The notes beneath the pieces are model-generated. The model saw only the letters and a program-made list of their open reading frames with translations. It had not been told where the DNA came from and searched no databases. The translations under genes and the position numbers were made by a program. Below, in pieces: positions 9,101-16,176 of a DNA stretch of 64,000 nt (the first letter of the stretch is position 1; each line of letters opens with the position of its first letter). Origin of the DNA: SAR202 cluster bacterium Casp-Chloro-G2 (GTDB taxonomy: Bacteria; Chloroflexota; Dehalococcoidia; Lucifugimonadales; UBA3495); assembly GCA_002816575.1 (NCBI GenBank), contig MUCI01000009.1, positions 31,928 through 95,927 on the forward strand. Reading direction: 5' to 3'.

Positions 9101-9926
9101 CAAACACCTGCGGGAGGACGCCGCCGCCAGGGAGTCCGGCGAGGAACAGTCGGCCGAGCCGACCGTGTCCCAGGGCAACCCCGCGCTGTACCGGATATTC
9201 GGCAGCAAGCCCGGCACCTATGGGGCCGGGATATTGGCCGCCATCGATGAACGCAACTGGGAGAGCGTTCAAGACCTGGCTGAGGTCTATACCGCCTGGG
9301 GCGGCTACGCCTATACCCGCCAGGACTTCGGCGTTAACGCCCGGAACGAGTTCCGCCGCCGGTTCAGCCAGATCGTGGTTGCGGCCAAGAACCAGGACAA
9401 CCGGGAGCACGACATCTTCGACAGCGACGACTACATGCAGTATCACGGCGGCATGATCGCCACCGTGAGGGCGCTGACCGGCAGCAACCCCCAGCAATTT
9501 TTCGGAGACAGTTCCGACCCCACCCGCGCCAGGGTTCGAAAGTTGGAGGAGGAAGCGCGCCGGGTCTTCCGCACCAGGGTGGTCAACCCCAAGTGGATCG
9601 ACTCCATGAAGCGCCACGGCTACAAGGGCGCCTTCGAGCTGTCGGCCACCGTCGATTACATGTTCGGCTATGACGCCACTGCCCAGGTCATTGAGGACTG
9701 GATGTACGAGAATGTCACCGAGTCCTACGTGCTGGACCCGGAGACCCAGGAGTTCTTCCAGCAGAGCAACCCCTGGGCGCTAAGAGACATTGTGGAGCGG
9801 CTGTTGGAGGCGATAGAGCGCGGCATGTGGGAGAACCCGCCCGAGGACATGAAGGAAAAGCTTCAAAACATGTTCTTGGACCTGGAAGCCGATCTGGAAG
9901 CCCGCCAAGAGGGCCCGCAAAGCTAA
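6102..9926 (+). CDS. cobN: Aerobic-type cobaltochelatase large subunit CobN
   Basis: A 1274-residue protein of the CobN/BchH family, the chelatase subunit that binds hydrogenobyrinic acid a,c-diamide and inserts cobalt with ATP hydrolysed by a AAA+ motor. The signature MVHVGKHGTLEWLPGKG lies near residue 550, followed by INNPGEGAQAKRR. The C-terminal half has WGTSAMRTHGDD and YMQYHGGM, both typical. Start is TTG at 6102 with GGGAGGGA about 11 nt upstream. Length fits CobN; the riboswitches, cobalt transporters and ChlI-ChlD protein nearby argue for cobalt rather than magnesium chelation. Confidence 0.93.
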   Translation: MILFVTTADTDLLTAGRALEILPADFPQVKAFNPATLPGEGEQDAILAAAAEADVVVLRLLGGKRAMPENFDPLVRLCHERGIPLIACPGHQEWDQDLVTACTVPPSELDAVFSYLIRGGVANFENLFLFLSDSYLGSDYGHEAPAEVSWEGIYHPDEADGMSAQDFVVRRFKPGRPSVAVLFYRAHWMSGNLQTVDALVRRLEELETNVMPVYSFSLKHNPEGDGQANRTFSEILCDENGDARVDCIINTMGMSMTDLHQDGATFAAGPQVDYLDKLNVPIIQGIFSTGNEAEWEESSLGLGPIDTAMSVALPEFDGRIITVPISFKEEVSSESVGRDGKMDARLQRNLPRPDRIDLLARLSAKWASLRLKPNADKRIAIILSNYPTKDARVGNAVGLDTPASVINVLNAMAAAGYTVTDIPADGDELVHRIIERCSNDTDTLTEEQLRLAAGHVSSTQYKEWFRGFPQTVQNDMVEAWGQPPGQVYRTGDNLAIAGIDLGNVFVGLQPPRGFGENPISVYHSPDLVPTHHYIAYYRWMRDVFKADAMVHVGKHGTLEWLPGKGIGLSAACYPEVALDDVPLFYPFIINNPGEGAQAKRRAHATIIDHLIPAMTTADSYGDIARLEQLMDEHYQCQTLDPAKLPLLEGQIWDMVRQADLDRDLGVDEHPEDFGDFILHIDGYLCELKDAQIRDGLHTLGEVPQDEQMTGLLSSLTRLDTGGIPSLRRSLAEAMGLDYTSLLDEPALPAPEPVPAPLAAGDGTPVRTQGDLLERLEELSRSAYTMLDAGGFKRQDVAGIVLKLLGTEDAQSSHVLNYVTDTLHPALLRTTDEIGNLLRGLDGQFVPAGPSGAPTRGMSNILPTGRNFYSVDPKTIPSPTAWDMGVGLANALLQVYLEEEGGYPEMVGLVIWGTSAMRTHGDDIAQVFSLLGIKPVWQEESRRITGLEVIPLADLGRPRIDVTVRISGFFRDAFPNLIELIDQAVELVASLDESPEDNMVVKHLREDAAARESGEEQSAEPTVSQGNPALYRIFGSKPGTYGAGILAAIDERNWESVQDLAEVYTAWGGYAYTRQDFGVNARNEFRRRFSQIVVAAKNQDNREHDIFDSDDYMQYHGGMIATVRALTGSNPQQFFGDSSDPTRARVRKLEEEARRVFRTRVVNPKWIDSMKRHGYKGAFELSATVDYMFGYDATAQVIEDWMYENVTESYVLDPETQEFFQQSNPWALRDIVERLLEAIERGMWENPPEDMKEKLQNMFLDLEADLEARQEGPQS

Positions 9927-9951
9927 ATCACAGATCTTCAGGAGGCCACCT

Positions 9952-10377
9952 GTGGAAATAACGATGGAACTACTCCGTGAACTGACCCAAGATGACAAGA
10001 AAACGTGGGTGATCGGCGGCAGCAAGGTGTCCAGCGAGAATAGCTCCAAGGGCATCAAAGAGCCGGAGGTCTCGGGCAAATACGTCACGATCGAAGCGGA
10101 CAATTGGCATTTTCACCTGGCCCTGGACGATGTTACCGGGATCCAGTTCGTCGATTCCGAGAGCCATGGGGACATGCACTCCTACTACGTCCGGTTTTCC
10201 GGCCCGGGATACGAGGACACGTTGGTCCGCAGCTATTTCCCCAATCCCAACCTGGACGACGACGAGAAGCGGACCGAGTTCCAGCCCGAAAAACTCAAGG
10301 CGTTCGAAGAGTTCCGGGACCGGTACGTGGGCCGCGAGGGCATCGTGTTCGTGACCAGGCCCCGGCAGGCCAGTTAG
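9952..10377 (+). CDS. Unrecognised 141-residue protein downstream of cobN
   Basis: Starts with GTG at 9952 behind a good AGGAGG Shine-Dalgarno (9940-9945), 25 nt after cobN, so it is probably co-transcribed. The product is soluble and acidic, without signal peptide or cysteines. The middle segment (WHFHLALDDVTGIQFVD, then HSYYVRFSGPGYEDTLVRSYF) alternates like a beta-rich fold and vaguely recalls heme-handling ChuX/HemS domains, which also bind tetrapyrrole; I cannot confirm this. Place between cobN and a cobalamin riboswitch suggests an accessory role in cobalt chelation or corrin handling. Confidence 0.85.
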   Translation: MEITMELLRELTQDDKKTWVIGGSKVSSENSSKGIKEPEVSGKYVTIEADNWHFHLALDDVTGIQFVDSESHGDMHSYYVRFSGPGYEDTLVRSYFPNPNLDDDEKRTEFQPEKLKAFEEFRDRYVGREGIVFVTRPRQAS

Positions 10378-10462
10378 CCGGCTTTCCCTATAATAATCTA
10401 AGATTTCCTGCGATCTCGATCTTTCAGTTTTGATCCGGAACTGGGATTGGGCCGTATAGCTA

Positions 10463-10491
10463 TTGACCACGCTGTCCGCGAGGAATAACAT
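10463..10491 (+). promoter_or_regulatory. Probable promoter of the first cobalamin riboswitch
   Basis: TTGACC (10463-10468), a 17-bp spacer and TAACAT (10486-10491) lie about 50 nt before the riboswitch. The -35 matches at five of six positions, the -10 at four. The rest of 10378-10540 shows nothing else clear. Confidence 0.55.
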
Positions 10492-10543
10492 CAACTGGCT
10501 TACCACGAAGCCAAAGCGCTTAACAATCTAAAACATGTCCATA

Positions 10544-10762
10544 GGTGGTCCCGATTATTCGGGACTGAAAAGGGAAGCCGGTGAGATACCGGCGCGGTCG
10601 CGCCACTGTAACTGGTGTCAGCCACCCCACTAACGAATCGCCACTGACCCGATAACTCGGGATGGGAAGGCGGGGGTACTTGACCTAAGCCAGGAGCCAG
10701 GAGACCTGCCTATGGATTGACTTGATGCACTTCGCAATTGAGGGTGTGAGTCTTACCGATTC
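10544..10762 (+). promoter_or_regulatory. Cobalamin riboswitch 1
   Basis: The conserved core is obvious: GGACTGAAAAGGGAAGCCGGTG, then GCGGTCGCGCCACTGTAACTGG, and the B12 box AGCCAGGAGACCTGCC at 10695-10710. A rho-independent terminator follows at 10770-10797, before the ABC transporter genes. Cobalamin binding is expected to favour termination and shut off the importer. The B12 box is preceded by an extra CAGGAGC copy, as in riboswitch 2, suggesting that the two elements share a recent origin. Ends are approximate. Confidence 0.95.
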
Positions 10763-10769
10763 TCTATGA

Positions 10770-10797
10770 CCTGACTTCCGAAGTCGGGTTTTTTTTT
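10770..10797 (+). terminator. Riboswitch-controlled intrinsic terminator
   Basis: CCTGACTT/AAGTCGGG, an 8-bp stem with one T-G pair and a 3-nt loop, is followed by nine T residues (10789-10797). It sits between riboswitch 1 and the substrate-binding protein start at 10828. Confidence 0.9.
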
Positions 10798-10827
10798 GCT
10801 CAAGATCAAACGTCTGGAGATTTCAAC

Positions 10828-12411
10828 ATGCACTGGCGTTCAACGGCCTTTGGGTTCATCTTTGGCACTTTGCTCCTGGCTATCTTGGCGTGTGGCGGTC
10901 CTGCCAGCGCCACGCCCACCGGTTCGGTTGTAGCCGAATCGAGCGGAGCGCCTACTGGTTCCGCAGAGCAACGCGTGTTGAAAGTAGCCCTGACTTTCCT
11001 GGACGAGCCGCCAGACCCTTATCAGACCGGTTGGCTGGCGGTCCCCACCGGTCTGGCCGAAACTTTGTTCCGATTGAGCGACGACCTTAAGCCGGAGCCT
11101 TGGCTGGCCACCGGCGCGGTACAGACCGCTCCGGAAACCTGGGAGATCACCCTGCGCGAGGGCGTCACCTTCCACAACGGCGTGTCGATGGACGCCGCCA
11201 AGGTCAAAGGCTCGCTGGACCTGGCGCTGCAACGGCGGCCCGGCACCAGGGTCCTTCTGGACATTGCCCGGACCGAGGTCAAAGACCCGTACACCGTGCT
11301 CATCACCACCAACTCGCCCAACCCGACCCTGCCCGGCCTGTTGACCAACCAGAACACGAGCATCGCCGACCCCGGCACGGTGCCGGCATCGCCGGAAGAT
11401 TCGGCGGAAAGCGCTGCGATGACCGGTCCCTACAAGCTGGTGTCCTTCAAAGCCGATCGGGAGATGATTGTCGAAGCGCACACCGGTTATTGGCAGGGCC
11501 GACCGGCGTTGGACCGGATCGAATACGTTGCCTTTAACCAGAGCGACACCCGCCTCATCGCCCTCCAAAGCGGCGACGTCGACATATCGGTCAACCTCTC
11601 CCCACAGGGAGCGGTGACCGCCGAGAAAGATTCGTCACTGGAAGTTTTGATTGCTCCACCGTCGGGCATGCTGTTCATGTTTGTGAACCATGAAAGTCCG
11701 GCGATGCGGGACCCGCTGGTGCGCCGGGCCGTCGCCATGGCGGTGGACCGGAATGCCATGGCAACCGGCGTGGCGGACGGGCGCGCCGTCCCTGCGGAAA
11801 GCATGTTCCCGCCCGGGTTCATCTCCTGCCAGAATCCGGCTGGGTTTTCCTACAACCCGGAAGCGGCCCGTCAACTGCTTGCCGATGCCGGCTATCAGGA
11901 TGAAAACGGCGACGGCATCGTGGAAAAAGACGGGAAAGCCTTGGAGTTGGTCCTACAGACCTATCCCGAGCAGCCACTCTTGCCGCCGATGCTCGAAGCA
12001 TACCAATCGATGTTGAAGGACATCGGCGTTGGCGCCAAGGTCCAAATCGTGGAATGGACCCTGGCCAGCCAGGGCGGTTACGACCTGTTCGGCTACAGCA
12101 ACGGCACCATCACCACGGGCGACCCCGGGTGGGCGCTCAACCGCCAGTTCCTGACCGGCGGCGACGAGAACCGGGGCAATTTCAGCAACGCCACGGTGGA
12201 CGAACTCATCGGTAAGTTGTCCGGCGCGGCCGGTCCGGCCCAGCGGGAGCAGATCGCCTGCGAAGCCCTGAAAGCAGGGAATGATGAAGTTGCCCTGATA
12301 CCGGTGATGTTCCCCAACCGGCTCTACGGGATATCGGACTCCGTCGATTGGCCGTCGGGTCCGCACGCCGTCCAACTCTACTTCATAGACTACAGAATCG
12401 GACTGAAATAG
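10828..12411 (+). CDS. ABC transporter substrate-binding lipoprotein, family 5 (DppA/NikA type)
   Basis: A 527-residue extracytoplasmic binding protein. Residues 1-22 form a signal peptide ending ILAC, a lipobox whose cysteine would be lipidated. A Ser/Thr/Pro/Ala-rich linker follows. The mature part has the family-5 pattern: LKPEPWLATGA, WEITLREGVTFHNGVSMDAAKV, AVDRNAM and YNPEAARQLLADAGY. This family binds peptides, nickel or cobalt chelates, and other solutes. It lies directly behind a cobalamin riboswitch, which points to cobalt, nickel or corrinoid uptake rather than peptides. The substrate is inference. Confidence 0.9.
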   Translation: MHWRSTAFGFIFGTLLLAILACGGPASATPTGSVVAESSGAPTGSAEQRVLKVALTFLDEPPDPYQTGWLAVPTGLAETLFRLSDDLKPEPWLATGAVQTAPETWEITLREGVTFHNGVSMDAAKVKGSLDLALQRRPGTRVLLDIARTEVKDPYTVLITTNSPNPTLPGLLTNQNTSIADPGTVPASPEDSAESAAMTGPYKLVSFKADREMIVEAHTGYWQGRPALDRIEYVAFNQSDTRLIALQSGDVDISVNLSPQGAVTAEKDSSLEVLIAPPSGMLFMFVNHESPAMRDPLVRRAVAMAVDRNAMATGVADGRAVPAESMFPPGFISCQNPAGFSYNPEAARQLLADAGYQDENGDGIVEKDGKALELVLQTYPEQPLLPPMLEAYQSMLKDIGVGAKVQIVEWTLASQGGYDLFGYSNGTITTGDPGWALNRQFLTGGDENRGNFSNATVDELIGKLSGAAGPAQREQIACEALKAGNDEVALIPVMFPNRLYGISDSVDWPSGPHAVQLYFIDYRIGLK

Positions 12412-12412
12412 C

Positions 12413-13360
12413 TTGGGCAATCACCTAACGCGACGCCTGATAACACTTCCATTTCTCTTGGTGGGCATCTCAATCATCAGCTTTTTGCTGTTGAATTTCG
12501 CCCCCGGCGACGCCGCGGAGATCAGGCTGCTCCGTCAGAACGGGGGCGTAGCGCCTTCCGAGGAAGCGGTGATGGAATTGCGGCAAGAATTGGGTTTAAA
12601 CGACGCCCTGCCGATCCGCTATGCCAGATGGGTATCTTCCGCGGTGCGCGGCGACCTGGGTGAGTCCTACCGCACCGGTGCTTCGATCGCCTCCGAATTG
12701 ACCCGGCGATTGCCAGCGACCCTCCTGCTTGCAGCCACCGCTTTAGCCTTGGCGGTGGCTGCAAGCATCCCCCTCGGCGTATTGGCGGCGGTGAGGCGGG
12801 GCTCTTGGGTGGATACCATATGCCGCATACTCGCCCTCGTAGGGGCGGCAGTGCCCAGCTACGTGATGGCGCCGGCCTTGATGCTGCTATTCGCCGTGAA
12901 GTTGGACTGGCTGCCGGCCATCGGCTACGGGTCCTTCAGCGCCCTTGTGCTGCCGGCCCTGGCGCTGTCCTTCGGAACCATGGCCCAGTTGATGCGCCTG
13001 ACGCGGGCCAGCGTGCTAGAGGTGCTGGACCAAGACTATATGCGGACGGCCCGCGCGAAAGGCCTGACCGAGACGGTGGTGGTTTGGCGTCACGGCTTGA
13101 AGAACGCCCTGCTGCCGGTGGTCACGGTCCTGGGGACCAATACGGGGTATCTTCTGGGCGGCGCCGTGATCATCGAGACCATCTTCGGCTGGCCGGGTGT
13201 CGGTCAGTTCGTCGTCACCGGAATCTCCCAACGGGACTACCCCGTGGTACAAGGGTTCGTGCTGTACATGGCTGTGATCTTCCTGCTGGTCAACCTGGCG
13301 GTAGATATCTCATACCGCTGGCTGGACCCGAGGCTTCATTTTGGCCGGCGGCATCACTAA
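12413..13360 (+). CDS. ABC transporter permease, DppB/NikB type
   Basis: A 315-residue integral membrane protein starting with TTG at 12413, one nt after the binding-protein stop. The N-terminal RRLITLPFLLVGISIISFLLL helix, the NFAPGD motif and the EAA-loop segment DYMRTARAKGLTETVV define the DppB/NikB family; the end has IIETIFGWPGVGQFVV. About six membrane spans. Second gene of a riboswitch-controlled importer operon; pairs with the downstream DppC/NikC-type permease. Confidence 0.92.
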   Translation: MGNHLTRRLITLPFLLVGISIISFLLLNFAPGDAAEIRLLRQNGGVAPSEEAVMELRQELGLNDALPIRYARWVSSAVRGDLGESYRTGASIASELTRRLPATLLLAATALALAVAASIPLGVLAAVRRGSWVDTICRILALVGAAVPSYVMAPALMLLFAVKLDWLPAIGYGSFSALVLPALALSFGTMAQLMRLTRASVLEVLDQDYMRTARAKGLTETVVVWRHGLKNALLPVVTVLGTNTGYLLGGAVIIETIFGWPGVGQFVVTGISQRDYPVVQGFVLYMAVIFLLVNLAVDISYRWLDPRLHFGRRHH

Positions 13361-13361
13361 C

Positions 13362-14330
13362 ATGAAGACTGACGCTAAGCCTGTAAGAACGCCTCTTCGC
13401 CTTCGAGAACCGGCTCTTGCCCCAAGATTGCCCCGACCTGGAGACGTCACCATACAGAACACGATCCAACAACCGGTTTCCCAGCGACGGGCTTCACGAA
13501 AGACGGTGTTCCATCACTTGCGCCACGACCCCGGAGCCGTTGCTGGTTTCGTGATCGTGGCCGCAGCTATCCTGGCGGCGCTGTTTGCCCCGTTGCTCCC
13601 CCTGCCAAGCCCGGTGGAAGTGGACCTGCAGAACCGGTTGCTTTCTCCCTCCGGCGCTTTCCCGTTGGGCACCGACCACCTGGGCCGGGATGAGTTGAGC
13701 CGCCTGGTCTTTGGCGCACGGACCACGTTGATGATGTCCGGCGCATCGTTGGCCATCATCATGGTCATCGCAACCGTGGTCGGTTCCCTGGCCGGCTACT
13801 ACGGCGGCTGGCTCGACACCGGCTTGATGATGCTGGTGGACCTGCTGCTGGCATTTCCGGCGCTGATCCTGGGGGTGGCCGTGGCCGGTATCTTGGGGCC
13901 AAGCCTGGTCAACGTGATGATTGCCGTCTCAGTGGTCTGGTGGGCCAGCCACGCCCGAGTCATCCGCGCCATGGTCTTGTCGGCAAGGCACCGGGAATAT
14001 GTTGTGGCCGCCAGGGCTATCGGGGCTAGCGACGGCCGAATCATCGTCTTCCACATCGCCCGTAACATCATGGGGCCGTTCGTCGTATTGGCGACGCTGG
14101 ACATCGGCTGGATAATCTTGGGGATAGCCGGTTTGAGTTTCCTGGGACTGGGCGCCCAGCCGCCCACGCCCGAATGGGGGGCCATGCTCAACGACTCGCG
14201 CTCGTACATGCAGACCGCGCCATCGTTGTTGCTCGCCCCCGGAATCGCGATCTTTCTATTGGTGCTGGGCTTCAATCTTTTGGGCGACGGGCTGCGCGAC
14301 ATGCTTGACCCGACGACCTACCGGCTTTAG
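13362..14330 (+). CDS. ABC transporter permease, DppC/NikC type
   Basis: A DppC/NikC-type permease of 322 residues if the ATG at 13362, one nt after the upstream stop, is the start; an in-frame TTG at 13341 would add seven residues and overlap. Visible motifs: GTDHLGRDELSRLVFGART, the EAA loop EYVVAARAIGASDGRI, and FLGLGAQPPTPEWGAML. A long basic N-terminal tail (about 55 residues) precedes the first membrane span. No ATPase genes (DppD/DppF type) follow; a cobalamin riboswitch comes next, so energising subunits must be encoded elsewhere. Confidence 0.92.
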   Translation: MKTDAKPVRTPLRLREPALAPRLPRPGDVTIQNTIQQPVSQRRASRKTVFHHLRHDPGAVAGFVIVAAAILAALFAPLLPLPSPVEVDLQNRLLSPSGAFPLGTDHLGRDELSRLVFGARTTLMMSGASLAIIMVIATVVGSLAGYYGGWLDTGLMMLVDLLLAFPALILGVAVAGILGPSLVNVMIAVSVVWWASHARVIRAMVLSARHREYVVAARAIGASDGRIIVFHIARNIMGPFVVLATLDIGWIILGIAGLSFLGLGAQPPTPEWGAMLNDSRSYMQTAPSLLLAPGIAIFLLVLGFNLLGDGLRDMLDPTTYRL

Positions 14331-14388
14331 AGGACATAGCCGCGCCGGAGGGACGATAGATTCGGCCTGGCGTGCCGGGAATCACCTA

Positions 14389-14417
14389 TTGACCCTATCG
14401 GTCAAAAAGGCTATTAT
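14389..14417 (+). promoter_or_regulatory. Promoter of riboswitch 2, -35 box inside an inverted repeat
   Basis: TTGACC (14389-14394), a 17-bp spacer and TATTAT (14412-14417) give a good sigma-70-type promoter, each box five of six. The -35 is the left arm of an inverted repeat TTGACC-ctatc-GGTCAA (14389-14405), a possible operator in addition to the RNA switch. Confidence 0.7.
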
Positions 14418-14473
14418 TCTGCTCGAAGAGCAACCGAAAGATTGTCTCTTCGTTTAACAACTTAGACGAGCTG

Positions 14474-14700
14474 CTTGGTGGTCCCGTTCATTCGGGACTG
14501 AAAAGGGAAGCCGGTGCGAGTCCGGCGCGGTCCCGCCACTGTAACTGGTAACCCCCTCTCCCACCGGGAGTGGAGTCACTGTTCCGAGTAATTGGAACGG
14601 GAAGGCGAAGGGGGGGTAGAAAAGCCAGGAGCCAGGAGACCTGCCACCAGCTTGACTTGGAAGCCTTCGTGGATTGGGGGTATGAGTCAGTATGACGATT
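14474..14700 (+). promoter_or_regulatory. Cobalamin riboswitch 2
   Basis: Same core as riboswitch 1: GGGACTGAAAAGGGAAGCCGG, GCGGTCCCGCCACTGTAACTGG and the B12 box AGCCAGGAGACCTGCC (14630-14645), again with a repeated CAGGAGC before the box. A terminator follows at 14703-14730 and cbtB starts at 14916. The 14331-14915 gap is explained by promoter, riboswitch, terminator and leader. Ends are approximate. Confidence 0.95.
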
Positions 14701-14702
14701 CC

Positions 14703-14730
14703 GCCCGACTCCGCCAGTCGGGCATTTTTT
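14703..14730 (+). terminator. Intrinsic terminator of riboswitch 2
   Basis: GCCCGACT/AGTCGGGC, a perfect 8-bp stem with a 5-nt loop, followed by ATTTTTT. It is placed to stop transcription before cbtB when cobalamin is bound. Confidence 0.88.
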
Positions 14731-14915
14731 ATGCCCTGACCGGATGGTGGTTGGGCAAAGAACAGAAAATTGAATAGCTAGGTTGTTCGTGGCTTTAGCC
14801 TGCTCGGCTATAATCCTGGTGGAAAACTGAGTTGACCGGAGCGGCGGGTCCTTTATCCAGCCGCGGAAAAAGTCAGACATAAATTCGAGACATAGAGAAA
14901 TCTGAGGGGGAAATC

Positions 14916-15113
14916 ATGGTACAGGTGTTTCGGCAGTCCATAGCAAACAGAGAGTCTTCCCGATGGCTTCCCGCGGTGTTGGCGGCAACCGTCGCCTTGT
15001 ATTTCATCGGCTACGTCGACGGCACGGCCCAGGGAGCGTTCTTGGGCGGCAACATGGCGGTTGTCCATGAGGTCTTCCACCACGCCCGCCACGTTGCCTT
15101 CATGTGCCACTAG
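14916..15113 (+). CDS. cbtB: Cobalt transporter subunit CbtB
   Basis: A 65-residue protein with one membrane helix (residues about 18-36) and a C-terminal histidine motif, HEVFHHARHVAFMCH, the hallmark of CbtB. CbtAB is a predicted cobalt uptake system known from comparative genomics to be under cobalamin riboswitch control, exactly the arrangement here. The ATG follows a GAGGGGG Shine-Dalgarno. cbtA follows after a 292-nt spacer with two hairpins. The His/Cys cluster probably binds Co(II). Confidence 0.93.
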   Translation: MVQVFRQSIANRESSRWLPAVLAATVALYFIGYVDGTAQGAFLGGNMAVVHEVFHHARHVAFMCH

Positions 15114-15114
15114 G

Positions 15115-15132
15115 CTAGGAGCCCGCTCCTAG
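15115..15132 (+). other. Hairpin just after cbtB
   Basis: CTAGGAGC-cc-GCTCCTAG, a perfect 8-bp inverted repeat two nt after the cbtB stop. No T-run. It may protect the cbtB transcript 3' end or help the following hairpin. Confidence 0.4.
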
Positions 15133-15167
15133 CAGGCAACTCTAAGACCCGGCTTAAGAGAAAAATA

Positions 15168-15202
15168 CCGCAGTCTCCGCTACGGAGACTGCGGTTCTAA
15201 TC
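15168..15202 (+). terminator. Strong hairpin between cbtB and cbtA, possible partial terminator
   Basis: A perfect 12-bp stem CCGCAGTCTCCG/CGGAGACTGCGG with a 3-nt loop, preceded by AAAAATA and followed by TTCTAAT. The T-tract is short, so termination may be partial. It would lower cbtA expression relative to cbtB. The rest of 15203-15405 has only a GGGAGGGG Shine-Dalgarno ahead of cbtA. Confidence 0.6.
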
Positions 15203-15405
15203 AACCCGCCTCCTCCCCAGCCCCGCGCTTCAACTTAGCCGTTTCTCACCCGGCGCTGTATGGCCTCGCACTGCAGTTTCGCGTATCTCATCGCCCCCAA
15301 AACGATGTCCCGCCGCGGCTTCGCGATCCACGGACAGGGCTTCTAAACAGATTTTCTCCAAACGGACTTTCATGGACTTTCAACGCATGTCAGGGAGGGG
15401 CAATC

Positions 15406-16176
15406 ATGCCTAGAATATTGATCATTGGGCTGGTGGCGGGCCTATTCGCCGGCCTGCTGGTGGGCGGGTTTCACAACCTGTTCACCGTGCCCGTCATCGA
15501 ACGGGCCATAGATTTCGAAGAAGCACAGTCTGCATCGGCGAATCCCAATGCCCCGGAAGAAGACCCGCTGGTCTCCCTGGGGGCGCAACGGTGGGGAATG
15601 GCGGCCGGGACCGGCATCTACGGCGCCATCCTTGGCGTGGTCTTCGCCGCCGCCGTCACCGTACTCCGCAAGGTAGTCCCAGATTGGAAGCCCTTGGCCA
15701 TCGCCGTCACCGCGGCCGCCTTGGGATTCTGGGCCTTGTCTTTGTTCCCGTTCATCCGGTACCCGCTGAATCCGCCCGGTGTGGGCGAGTCCGACACCCT
15801 CACCTACCGGCAGGGTCTGCAGACCATGTTCATGATTCTGTCGGTACTAGGCGTCGGGGTATTGCTGTTTGGCCTGCGTGAGATCAACGGTCGGTTCCAA
15901 GAAACTAGCAAGCGGGTCAAAATGTACGGCGCTGCCGGGCTGGCCTACGTTGTCTTCGCGGTAATCATGTACTTCGCCCACCCGGCCAATCCAGACCCGG
16001 TGGAGATGCCCATCGACCTCCTGGAACTGTTCCGCACGCTGACGATGGTCGGGCAATTCCTGACCTGGGCCATGATGGCCGGACTGGCAACCGCCGGCAT
16101 GTATTGGTATCAACGCCGCGATGCGAAGGCGGGCAACCGCTTCGATCCGGTGACCGGAGCGCCCGTAAGCCTGTGA
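15406..16176 (+). CDS. cbtA: Cobalt transporter subunit CbtA
   Basis: A 256-residue membrane protein of the CbtA family. The N-terminal helix with GLVAGLFAGLLVGGFHNLFTVPVIERAI-like sequence is typical, as are WGMAAGTGIYGAILGVV and LSLFPFIRYPLNPPGVG. About five to six membrane spans. It works with CbtB in cobalt uptake. Stop and the next start overlap in GTGA (16173-16176), so the chelatase motor gene is translationally coupled to it. Confidence 0.92.
   Translation: MPRILIIGLVAGLFAGLLVGGFHNLFTVPVIERAIDFEEAQSASANPNAPEEDPLVSLGAQRWGMAAGTGIYGAILGVVFAAAVTVLRKVVPDWKPLAIAVTAAALGFWALSLFPFIRYPLNPPGVGESDTLTYRQGLQTMFMILSVLGVGVLLFGLREINGRFQETSKRVKMYGAAGLAYVVFAVIMYFAHPANPDPVEMPIDLLELFRTLTMVGQFLTWAMMAGLATAGMYWYQRRDAKAGNRFDPVTGAPVSL

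Noticed and set aside
8508..9617. Long minus-strand frame (369 codons) opposite cobN
   Set aside because: It is antisense to a conserved chelatase, has no family motif, and long antisense frames are expected in G+C-rich genes.
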